Of a DNA stretch of 64,000 nt, positions 45,670 through 53,417 are shown piece by piece. The DNA is taken from contig CAMDJM010000001.1 of the NCBI GenBank assembly GCA_945900785.1, positions 52,551-116,550 of the forward strand. The letters run 5' to 3'. Each line of letters opens with the position of its first letter. Within the stretch, counting starts at the first letter, position 1. This DNA is from Akkermansia muciniphila (GTDB taxonomy: Bacteria > Verrucomicrobiota > Verrucomicrobiia > Verrucomicrobiales > V1-33). The position numbers and the translations under genes were made by a program. Below the pieces are notes generated by a model. That model was given only the letters and a program-made list of their open reading frames with translations. It searched no databases and was not told the DNA's origin.

Positions 45670-46923
45670 CTACAATTGCTCCGGAGCTTCCATCAGCGCG
45701 GCCACCTGAGCGAGGAGTCGCCCGGCCCCGCCGCCGTCGAGCACTCGGTGGTCGAAGCTGAGGGTCAGGTCAGCTTGGGTTTGGGGCAGGAAAGACTTGG
45801 AGGATTCCTCCCAGACTGGGGCTTTTTGACCCGCGCCGAGTCCCAGCACGAGATTTTGCTCCGGCAGGGGGATGGGGGTGGCCCAGAGGATGCCGAAGGT
45901 CCCGAAATTGGTGATGGTGGCGATGCCGGGGCCGCGCGCCCCGGGCGGAAGTTTCCGGGACCTGGCGCAGAGCACCAATTCGTTATAATCATTGACCAGC
46001 ATCGCCAGCGGTTTGGTTTCCACATCGCGGATCACCGGCACCAGCACGCCGTCATCCACTTCCACGGCAAAACCCAGATCGATCGCCTGCGGATGAACGA
46101 TGCGGGAGCCTACCAGGCGGCCTGCCAGAGCCGTATTCTCCGCGAGGCAGATGGCCAGAGCGCGCAGGGCATACAAGGCCGGCCCTGCTTTCCGCTCCGG
46201 TGCCTGGCCTTTCCGGTGCGCCAGTAACGGATCCAGATTCACCCGGATCCCCACGGTCGCGAGGGGCCGGGTCCAGCTGCGCCGCATGGAGTCCGCCACC
46301 GCGATGCGCATGGGACTGGCCGGAGTGGTGCGGTGCTCCTCCAGTTGCTTCATGAATTTCTCAAAATCCTCCACGGTCACCCGGCCTCCAGCTCCACTGC
46401 CCGCTACAGCGGACAAATCAGCTGCATTCAGGCCCATCTCCTGCATCCGCGCCCGCAGGCGGGGGGAAATATAGTGGGCCCCGGCGGCATTCACGGGCAC
46501 CGGCAATCCGGTCAGGGTGGGTTGCACCCCCGGCGTGGCCCCCGGAGACATGGATTGCGCCGTATCCACTTTAAAATGCAATCCCGCCATGGCATCCTCC
46601 TCCGGCCCTGCTTCCTCCGGCACGGCTTCTGCGGCCAAGGCCGCTCCCTCCGGGGAAGAAATTCCCGCCCGGCGCGCCTCCTCCTCTGACACCTTCAGAA
46701 ATCCCAGCACGGTGCCCACCGGATAGCTCCCGCCCACCTGACAGATCAATTCTTCAACCGTGCCGCCACAGGGAATCGCCACCGCCATGGTCGCCTTTTG
46801 CGTCTCCACCTCCATGATTTCCTGATCTGCTATCACTACATCGCCGGGAGCCACGTCCAGCCGCAGCAGGGTAGCTTCCGCGATGGACTCCCCGAGCTGG
46901 GGCATGAGAATAGGAATGCGCAT
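45670..46923 (-). CDS. 2-oxo acid dehydrogenase E2-type dihydrolipoamide acyltransferase
   Basis: The ATG at 46923 gives 417 residues. An N-terminal lipoyl domain (about 1-80) has its attachment lysine at 43 in VETQKATM, a variant of the usual 'ETDKA'. A peripheral-subunit-binding segment follows (HYISPRLRARMQEMGLNAADLSAVAGSGAGGRVTVEDF), then the catalytic domain with the HxxxD-type motif FDHRVLDGGGAG. E2 enzymes pass the acyl group from lipoamide to CoA. No E1 or E3 gene is nearby, so the complex (pyruvate, branched-chain or acetoin) is unknown and the gene is probably regulated apart from its partners. Confidence 0.9.
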   Translation of the reverse strand: MRIPILMPQLGESIAEATLLRLDVAPGDVVIADQEIMEVETQKATMAVAIPCGGTVEELICQVGGSYPVGTVLGFLKVSEEEARRAGISSPEGAALAAEAVPEEAGPEEDAMAGLHFKVDTAQSMSPGATPGVQPTLTGLPVPVNAAGAHYISPRLRARMQEMGLNAADLSAVAGSGAGGRVTVEDFEKFMKQLEEHRTTPASPMRIAVADSMRRSWTRPLATVGIRVNLDPLLAHRKGQAPERKAGPALYALRALAICLAENTALAGRLVGSRIVHPQAIDLGFAVEVDDGVLVPVIRDVETKPLAMLVNDYNELVLCARSRKLPPGARGPGIATITNFGTFGILWATPIPLPEQNLVLGLGAGQKAPVWEESSKSFLPQTQADLTLSFDHRVLDGGGAGRLLAQVAALMEAPEQL

Positions 46924-47481
46924 AAAATAACAAAAATTAAAATCAGCGGAGGAAATCCCCTGCCGTTCCAGCCCGGAAACTGGCAGGGTGCGTCCTTCGT
47001 GCAAGCCATTCCTGGGAGAATCTCCCCGGGCCTTTCCCGGCTGCACCAGGCCCTCCAGGCTTCAAACCGGCACCGTCAGGGATACTCGTCTGGCCCTGCT
47101 GTCCAGAGAACGCATCCAGCCGGCCTGCCCAGGCCCTTCAGCGCTGCCGGAAGGTTTTCAAATTGGTATCCAGCGCAGCATGAGCTGGAACTTCAACTCT
47201 TCCGCCCGTGGACTGCCTTTATGAAAATCTTTTCCTGGGCCAAAACTCTCAACGATCCCGCACGCACTCAGGCCGCCCTCTGCGCAGTCGCTGGAGCCCT
47301 CGCCGACACCCAGCCGGACCGCGCCATCGCCCTGATCACCGGCGCAGCCGCCATAGGCCAAATTGGCACGCAGGCTCAATGTGCATTTTCGACTCGCAGG
47401 CAGGCTGTTTTTGATCAGGGTGCAGGTGCCCGGGCTTCCTGCCGCGCCAACCGGGCCCATTTCCTGCCTTTTCCTTTTCCC
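46924..47481. other. intergenic region between divergent genes; possible in-frame extension only
   Basis: These 558 bases separate the E2 start from the preferred start of the GH75-like gene. The GH75-like frame stays open through the whole stretch, with an ATG at 47221 (MKIFSWAKTLNDPARTQAAL), but the extension has no recognisable domain and would bury the membrane anchor. No RNA gene or repeat was identified. Confidence 0.4.
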
Positions 47482-48975
47482 ATGCCGGACGACGACATTC
47501 CTCAGACCAGCCATTCCGCCCCGGGATGGACGCCCCCGGCGCGTTCCCCTTGGCCGGCCAGATCGTTAGCGCTGGCATTAGCCGCAGCGGCCTTCGGATT
47601 CCTGTTCACTCCACTGGGGCAACGCATCGGACGTGGCGTTTCCAACCGTCTATTCCCTGAACGAACCGCAGCCCCCCGCTCCGTTGTCCAGGAAAAAATC
47701 GTGGAACGGCGGGTCGAGGTGCCAGTGATGGTGCCTCCCCCTGCCCTGCCCTCCGGTCCTTCCCTCAGCCCTCGGGGCGGGGACCTCACCACCCTCTTCA
47801 GCGGCATCGGCTTAAAAACCAGCCTCATCCCCAGTCAGGGTGATACCGCCACGGAGGAGCGAGCTTCCAATGAATCCTACAGCATCGAAATGACGCTGAA
47901 GGTCCGCATTCCCAAGCCAGCCACCACCATGGACCAGATCCGCCGGCAGAACCCCAATCTGGGGAATCTCCTGCCGGAGTTGGCAGCTTTGATTGATCAG
48001 GGCAAAGTCTCCGGCTTCTATCACTACCTCTATGATTTAAAGGAAAAAGCCATCCTGACCAACCTCAAGCGCCTCGACAAACTGCCGACCCGGCATAATT
48101 TCTACGATCTTGATACCCTGCTGGAACTGGAGCATCAGACCACCAAACAGAAAGTCCTCCTGATGCAGGCGGACATGGATGTGGTCTCGGATGGCAGTGA
48201 TGGCGACCGCATGCCTTCCTTTGACGACTACATCCTGAAATCCACCCACTTCCAGCCCAGCACCAGCTACGGCTGGCCGAAAGTCACCACAAAGCTTAAT
48301 CCGGTGATCCCCAAGCTGGAGGATGAACTGCGCGAAGCCAGGGAAAAGCTCAAAGCGCCCAAACTCACCAAAGAGGAAAAAGCCAGCCTAACTGCCCGCA
48401 TTGAGGAGATCCCACGCATCACCGGCGATCTGAAAAAGCGCAGCTACCTCATCGGTCAGGAAGACCCCTTTATCGTGATCCCCTCCTCCCTGCGCTCCTA
48501 CAAAGGCCGGAACGCCTGGACCCCCGGCATCGGGGACTACGCCGTCGTCATTTATGGGGACCTGCTCCTGCCCGCCGTGGTCGGCGACTATGGTCCCACC
48601 GTCAAAGTCGGGGAAGCCAGTCTGCGCATTGGCCGGCAGCTCAATCCGCAATCGAACCCCTACCTCCGCCCGGTCAGCGACCTCAAGGTCACCTATCTGA
48701 TTTTTCCCGACTCGGCGGATGCCACCCGGAAGGCCCCGGACTATGTGGCCTGGCGGGCGCGTTGTCAGGACCTGATCGGGAAAATCGGCGGCATCGGCTC
48801 AGGCCATAGCATCTTCGAATGGGAAGACCGCCTGAAGCCCAGTCCTGCGCTGCCTGCCAACCCTCCGCCAGACGCTTCTACTCCACCCGCCCCTTCCCCT
48901 CCCGCCCCGGCCGGAGGGGCTCAAGCGTCTCCCGCCCCGGTGCCGGCTGCTGATACGACTCCCCATCCTCCGTGA
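47482..48975 (+). CDS. glycoside hydrolase family 75-like (chitosanase-type) protein, membrane-anchored
   Basis: From the ATG at 47482 the protein has 497 residues. A signal-anchor (PARSLALALAAAAFGFLF, about 27-42) is followed by a linker and then a domain resembling GH75 chitosanases: LLMQADMDVVSDGSDGDRMP (acidic cluster at 231-243, matching the catalytic 'DMDVDCDG' region), DPFIVIPSSLRSY, GDYAVVIYGDLLLPAVVGDYGP and KVGEASLRIGRQL. The C-terminus is Pro/Ala-rich. GH75 enzymes cut chitosan; here the substrate could equally be another amino-sugar polymer or cell-wall material. The stop overlaps the acyltransferase start (GTGA). An in-frame start at 47221 cannot be excluded. Confidence 0.7.
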   Translation: MPDDDIPQTSHSAPGWTPPARSPWPARSLALALAAAAFGFLFTPLGQRIGRGVSNRLFPERTAAPRSVVQEKIVERRVEVPVMVPPPALPSGPSLSPRGGDLTTLFSGIGLKTSLIPSQGDTATEERASNESYSIEMTLKVRIPKPATTMDQIRRQNPNLGNLLPELAALIDQGKVSGFYHYLYDLKEKAILTNLKRLDKLPTRHNFYDLDTLLELEHQTTKQKVLLMQADMDVVSDGSDGDRMPSFDDYILKSTHFQPSTSYGWPKVTTKLNPVIPKLEDELREAREKLKAPKLTKEEKASLTARIEEIPRITGDLKKRSYLIGQEDPFIVIPSSLRSYKGRNAWTPGIGDYAVVIYGDLLLPAVVGDYGPTVKVGEASLRIGRQLNPQSNPYLRPVSDLKVTYLIFPDSADATRKAPDYVAWRARCQDLIGKIGGIGSGHSIFEWEDRLKPSPALPANPPPDASTPPAPSPPAPAGGAQASPAPVPAADTTPHPP

Positions 48976-49982
48976 ATTCCTCCGTCCCTGTTTCCGCCCT
49001 CCCCTGGTGGCTCCGGCTCCGCTTCCGCTTCGAACATGCATTGCTCTCCCTGGCTGAATGCATCATTCCCCTGCTCCCATGGAAAACCGTCCGGGGGATC
49101 GCCTGGGTGCTGGGTTCCATGGCTTGGGGTCTGGACCGCCGGGGCCGCCACACGATCCATGAAAACCTCCGCATCGCATTCGGGGACACGGACCAAGCCA
49201 CCCGCCGCCGCCTCACCCGGGAAAACTATCAAAACTTTGCCCGGACCTTTCTGGAACTTTTCTGGGGCAGATGCCTGAGGCAGGAGGATTGGGACCGCTA
49301 TTTTGTGCTGGAGTGCGATACCCCGGCCGCGCTCGCTGCCGCCAGCGGGGGAAAGTGTATTTTTGCCACGGCCCATTGTGGAAATTTCGAATGGCTCAGC
49401 CTCGGGCGGGCCCTTCGCTTCGGGCCCAGCATGATCATCGCCCAGGACTTCAAGAACCCACCGCTCACCGGCATCTTCCGCCGGCTGCGCTCCCTGGCCG
49501 GACAAATCATTATCCCGCAGGAAGGGGCCATGCTGCGGCTCTTCCGCCACCTTAAAAAGGGAGGCAGTGCCGCCGCCCTGGTGGATCTGAATGTCCCTCC
49601 GGATCAAAGCGCCGTCGCGATCCGCCGCTTCGGCTGCTGGTCCAGCATCAGCGTGCTCCATGTGGCCCTGGCCGCGCGCACCGGTCTCCCTCTGGTGCCC
49701 GCGCTGGCCCTGCCCCTGCCGGATGGCCGGTGGCAATTACGTTTCATGGATCCCGTCCCCGTGCCGGAGGGCCAGCCATGGGATGTCACCGCCCAGGCCT
49801 GCTGGGATGCCATTGAACCCGTGCTGCGCCAGCACCCTTCCCACTGGATGTGGCTTTACAAACACTGGAGGTATCTGCCCCTTGGAGAACCCCCGGAGGC
49901 ATATCCGGATTACGCCAACCGCTCGCGGTCCTTTGACCGGCTACTCCGTGAAACCACGGACGCTCTGCCCAAAGTGCCTTAG
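48972..49982 (+). CDS. LpxL/HtrB-like lysophospholipid or lipid A acyltransferase
   Basis: The 336-residue protein starts at a GTG overlapping the GH75-like stop. It has an N-terminal membrane segment (ALLSLAECIIPLLPW with VRGIAWVLGSMAWGL) and the acyltransferase HX4E motif, His135 to Glu140 in TAHCGNFE. Further conserved pieces are ENYQNFARTFLELFW and ALVDLNVPPDQSAVAIRRFG. The family transfers a secondary acyl chain to lipid A or acylates other lipids at the cytoplasmic face of the inner membrane. Coupling to a glycosidase-like protein is unusual, so a different glycolipid acceptor is possible. Confidence 0.87.
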   Translation: MNSSVPVSALPWWLRLRFRFEHALLSLAECIIPLLPWKTVRGIAWVLGSMAWGLDRRGRHTIHENLRIAFGDTDQATRRRLTRENYQNFARTFLELFWGRCLRQEDWDRYFVLECDTPAALAAASGGKCIFATAHCGNFEWLSLGRALRFGPSMIIAQDFKNPPLTGIFRRLRSLAGQIIIPQEGAMLRLFRHLKKGGSAAALVDLNVPPDQSAVAIRRFGCWSSISVLHVALAARTGLPLVPALALPLPDGRWQLRFMDPVPVPEGQPWDVTAQACWDAIEPVLRQHPSHWMWLYKHWRYLPLGEPPEAYPDYANRSRSFDRLLRETTDALPKVP

Positions 49983-50063
49983 CGTCAATCCCCCGCATGC
50001 TATCACCGACTAGCGAAGACTCTTTCATTATGGAAATTACAGGCCGAAGCAAATATTTTAATT

Positions 50064-50092
50064 TTGACTTTACAACGACTGTTCAATTAAGT
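50064..50092 (+). promoter_or_regulatory. candidate sigma-70 promoter of the HU gene
   Basis: An AT-rich island upstream of the HU gene contains TTGACT (50064-50069) and, 16-17 bases later, an ATTAAG/TTAAGT sequence as a poor -10. The -35 match is good and the -10 match is weak. Confidence 0.35.
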
Positions 50093-50163
50093 AGTGAGCT
50101 GTCAGGATTTACAAAGTAAAATCCGGCAGACCCCTCCACCGCTTATCCAACCAGGTTTAACTT

Positions 50164-50493
50164 ATGGCCACCGTCACCAAACGCGATCTCGTCGTTCAAA
50201 TCAGCGACCAAACGGGTCTGACCCAAAGTCAGATTTTTGACGTCCTGCAGCTTTTCCTCGACAACGTGACTTCGCATCTGGCCCAAAACTCGGAAGTCGT
50301 CCTGCGTAATTTCGGCACTTTTGAAATCCGGGTCACCAAGCCGAAAATCGGGCGGAATCCCAACAACCCGGAGCAGGATGTTCCAATCCCCTCCCGCGCC
50401 GTGGTCAAGTTCAAGCCTGGCAAGGAACTGAAGGAAAAAGTGCTTCAATTGCTGCCCAACCTGAAGCGCAAAGCGAGGGTGAAGGTAAAGTAA
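50164..50493 (+). CDS. HU/IHF family DNA-binding protein
   Basis: The 109-residue protein has the HU fold: KRDLVVQISDQTGLTQSQIFDVLQLFLDNVTSHLAQ for the helical dimerisation part, then VVLRNFGTFEIRVTKPKIGRNPNNPEQDVPIPSRAVVKFKPGKELKEKV, with the RNP arm sequence that inserts a proline into the DNA minor groove. A basic C-terminal tail (KRKARVKVK) extends about 15 residues past typical HU. HU organises the nucleoid as a dimer. It is monocistronic with an AT-rich upstream region. Confidence 0.95.
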   Translation: MATVTKRDLVVQISDQTGLTQSQIFDVLQLFLDNVTSHLAQNSEVVLRNFGTFEIRVTKPKIGRNPNNPEQDVPIPSRAVVKFKPGKELKEKVLQLLPNLKRKARVKVK

Positions 50494-50608
50494 TGGATCA
50501 TCGCCGGATATCCCAGTGGGTTAACGGCTTTTCCTGGCGGACTTCGACAAGTGGCTTTTTAAGGACTCGCCTTTCCAGCGGGAAAACGGTATTCAGGAGG
50601 GAAACCCC

Positions 50609-52183
50609 ATGCACTACCTGCCAATCCTCGCGGTCTCCCTTGCTGGCACGTCCCTGCTCCACGCAGATTATTTTGACGATACCGGCTACCGGACTCTGGC
50701 TTCAGAACTCGGTGCCGCCCTGCCAACCGGTGCTGGAGTCGGAGTCACCCAGGTGGAGTTTGGAGGCCCCGACTATTTGCCGCAGCCGGGCACCGGCAGC
50801 TTTGCCGGGAATGGCTTGATGGCAGGGAAAACGTTCAGCGCAAAAAGTGGGTCCTCGGCGGCGTCCAATCACGGGCTCGCCGTGGCTTCCCATTTTTACA
50901 GCCTTAACACCAACCCAGCCGCTGGGCGGGCTTCGTTCAGTCCTGGCATTACGGCCATTGATGTATACCGGGTGGATGCGGCCGGGACCGTCACTTCCTG
51001 GGCTTACGAAGGCTGGCTGGAACCGGGTCCCAAGCTTGAGCCATTGGTGGAATCCCGGACGATCCAGAATCATTCCTGGATTTCGACAGGCACCCCAGCG
51101 GATGCCGCCGATGACAATGCCGCCCTGCGCCGCTTTGACTTTGCGGTCAAACGGGACGGATTCCTTGCCGTCACTGGCGTCAACAATGGAACCAGTGCCG
51201 TGCCCTCACTGATGGCATCGGCTTACAACAATCTCGCGGTAGGTCTCAGCAATGGGGCTCACAGCACCGGAGGGGTCTCCAGCTGGTTGGATGGCCCCGG
51301 ACGTCAAAAGCCGGAAATCGTCGCTCCCCTGGATGCCACCAGCTTTGCGACCGGCCTGGTCAGCTCCGCTGCCGCCTTCCTGCGGCAGACGGCCAACGCC
51401 CAGGCCAATCCCAACGCCATCCGGCCGGAAACCCTCAAGGCCATCCTCCTGGCAGGGGCCACCAAGGAAAAATTTCCGGCCTGGTCCCGCAGCGCCATCC
51501 TGCCCCTGGATGGCACCTATGGTGCCGGGGAGCTTAATATCGCCAATTCCTGGCATATCCTCGCCGGCCTTGAACAGGCCGCCAATCTCACCAGCGACCG
51601 CCCTGCCTTTGCCTGGTCCCGCGTCACCTTGACCACTGCCAGCACCGCAGATTACCTCCTCACCATTCCGCCTGGCACCGCCGGGCTAGCCTTCTCTGCC
51701 ATCGCCACCTGGAACCGGGTGATCAATGACTCCGGACCAGGCAACATCCTGATCATGAGCGTGGCCCCCCTGGCCAATTACCAGCTTGCCCTCTCCCGGA
51801 TTCCCGTCAGCGGCAGCCCGGTCACGGTGGATCAAAGCACCAGCACTATCGAAAACCTGGAACACCTTTACCAACGCAATCTGCCCTCCGGCACCTACCG
51901 GCTGCGGCTCAGCCTCGCCAGCGGCAGCAATGTCCCTGCGTCCATCGCCTGGCGGCTCACCACCCTGCCCCACCGGCCTTCCATCACCATTACCCGCAGC
52001 GGTGTTACGGATAGTCTGGCATTTTCCGGGCTCCTCACTGGGCAGGCTTATCTGATCCAAAGCTCCACTGATCTTACCAATTGGAGCGCCGCCCAGGCCT
52101 TCACCGGCACCAGCCCCATCTTTTCCTGGAGCACCTCTGGCAGCGCCACCAGAAAGTTTTACCGCCTCGCTGCCACGGATTAG
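50609..52183 (+). CDS. divergent subtilisin-like (S8) secreted protein
   Basis: A perfect AGGAGG lies eight bases before the ATG, stronger than most starts here. The 524-residue product has a signal peptide (LPILAVSLAGTSLLHA). The core resembles S8 peptidases: His88 in SNHGLAVASHFY and a serine loop, Ser245 in KPEIVAPLDATSFATGLVSSAAAFL. The usual Asp site ('VAVIDTG') appears as VGVTQVEFGG, so the catalytic aspartate is missing or replaced by Glu50. A beta domain and a C-terminal SSTDLTNWSAAQ segment ending KFYRL follow, a style common in exported verrucomicrobial proteins. Protease activity is uncertain. Confidence 0.75.
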   Translation: MHYLPILAVSLAGTSLLHADYFDDTGYRTLASELGAALPTGAGVGVTQVEFGGPDYLPQPGTGSFAGNGLMAGKTFSAKSGSSAASNHGLAVASHFYSLNTNPAAGRASFSPGITAIDVYRVDAAGTVTSWAYEGWLEPGPKLEPLVESRTIQNHSWISTGTPADAADDNAALRRFDFAVKRDGFLAVTGVNNGTSAVPSLMASAYNNLAVGLSNGAHSTGGVSSWLDGPGRQKPEIVAPLDATSFATGLVSSAAAFLRQTANAQANPNAIRPETLKAILLAGATKEKFPAWSRSAILPLDGTYGAGELNIANSWHILAGLEQAANLTSDRPAFAWSRVTLTTASTADYLLTIPPGTAGLAFSAIATWNRVINDSGPGNILIMSVAPLANYQLALSRIPVSGSPVTVDQSTSTIENLEHLYQRNLPSGTYRLRLSLASGSNVPASIAWRLTTLPHRPSITITRSGVTDSLAFSGLLTGQAYLIQSSTDLTNWSAAQAFTGTSPIFSWSTSGSATRKFYRLAATD

Positions 52184-52279
52184 TTCTACTTTCTTAAGTT
52201 CCCCGTGGCGCAGGCTTCCAGCCTGTGCGGCCAGCGGGCTTCCAGCCCGCTGATTCCCCAACACAACAAAGTAGAATTA
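52181..52279. repeat. 99-bp element with terminal inverted repeats and two TCC-loop hairpins
   Basis: TAGTTCTACTTT (52181-52192) and AAAGTAGAATTA (52268-52279) are inverted copies with one mismatch. Inside are CAGGCT-TCC-AGCCTG (52211-52225) and GCGGGCT-TCC-AGCCCGC (52234-52250). The first base triplet is the stop codon of the S8-like gene. The structure fits a MITE- or REP-type element. Confidence 0.75.
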
Positions 52280-52328
52280 GCCAGGCAGGGCAGCGCCCAC
52301 CACTCTCCCACTGAATCCAGCCAGCCAG

Positions 52329-53396
52329 CTACGCCTGCAGCAGCGTTTTTACCATTTGGAGCAAGGCAAAATAGTGCTTCGTCCGGCAGCCGCGGCGCAG
52401 TCTTTCGGTGACCAGTTCTGCCGGGGTCCCGCTGGGGCTGGGGGTGAGACGGGTCAAGGCCCCCTCTCCCAATTGAATCAGGGTCTGGATATAGGGATTG
52501 CTGCTATCATGTGTCAGCGAAACCGCTCCCAGCGGCCCCTTGAACTGCACCAGGGGAATGGGTCGGGAGCTTTCTTTTTCAGTTAGAGTCAGTGTGATGG
52601 GCCGGCCCTGCTGGCTAATCACAAAACGGCCCGCCGCAGGACGGCCAGCCTCCAGAGTCCATCCCGCCTGACTAATGATCCAGGCCGCCAGCATGCGCGC
52701 TGCCAAGCCGTGTCCGTGACCAAATTCAATCGTGATCTCCTCTATCCTGGCGAGGTGCTCCAGGGTGCCGGGCTCATCAAAGGCGGCGGCAATCGCCATG
52801 CGCAGATGCAGCACCCTTGTCCACGTCAGATCATTGACCGTAAAACCGCCTGCATCATGCCGCCACGCCACCTCCAGCAGGGCCAGTTGCTTCAGGGGAT
52901 CCGTCCAGCCGCCGCTGTCGATGACCAGGCGGTCGATCACCGCGTAAAGATGCGGCTCCCAGCGGGCGGAGAAGTCTCCCTGCCACCAAAAGGTCAGGGG
53001 CAGATCGCTTTCCAGCCAGGAAAAAACCGTGCTGGGCACCAGATTCAGACTCTGACCGGAAATGAGGAACGCGATCTGTTCCGAGCATAACGACTTCCTC
53101 CCACCCGCGCCGAGTTGGCAATGAGCGGTGATCCAGGCCCGGACCGACACTTCCGCAGCCCCTGGATCCGCCGCGATGAGGAGCGCCCGGCAGGCGTGTT
53201 CCCGCGTGACCTCGCGGATCAACTCAGTGTTGGCCGCCAGGGAATCCACCCGCTCCGAGTAGATGGCAAAATTCGCCAGCGAGGCCTTCGTCATCGCGCT
53301 GCTGGATTGCCAGAGCTGCTTCAGGCCCTTGCCCAGTTCAGCCAGCGGCACTTCCAGGCCAAGTCCGGCCGGGGGAAAGATAGGATCCGGGGTCAT
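52329..53396 (-). CDS. opcA: glucose-6-phosphate dehydrogenase assembly protein OpcA
   Basis: The ATG at 53396 gives 355 residues. The protein matches OpcA: CRALLIAADPGAAEVSVRAWITAHCQL, SEQIAFLISGQSLNLVPSTVFSWLESDLPLTFWWQGD, IDRLVIDSGGWTDPLKQLALL and the C-terminal half with FGHGHGLAARMLAAWIISQAGW. OpcA activates or assembles glucose-6-phosphate dehydrogenase in cyanobacteria and actinobacteria. It starts 21 bases after the zwf stop and is surely co-transcribed with it. Confidence 0.92.
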   Translation of the reverse strand: MTPDPIFPPAGLGLEVPLAELGKGLKQLWQSSSAMTKASLANFAIYSERVDSLAANTELIREVTREHACRALLIAADPGAAEVSVRAWITAHCQLGAGGRKSLCSEQIAFLISGQSLNLVPSTVFSWLESDLPLTFWWQGDFSARWEPHLYAVIDRLVIDSGGWTDPLKQLALLEVAWRHDAGGFTVNDLTWTRVLHLRMAIAAAFDEPGTLEHLARIEEITIEFGHGHGLAARMLAAWIISQAGWTLEAGRPAAGRFVISQQGRPITLTLTEKESSRPIPLVQFKGPLGAVSLTHDSSNPYIQTLIQLGEGALTRLTPSPSGTPAELVTERLRRGCRTKHYFALLQMVKTLLQA

Positions 53397-53417
53397 AGGG
53401 GGGAGGCGGATCAAAAG

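Noticed and set aside
46798..47481. Long N-terminal extension of the GH75-like protein
   Set aside because: It would overlap the E2 gene on the opposite strand and bury the membrane anchor; no conserved sequence was seen in it.
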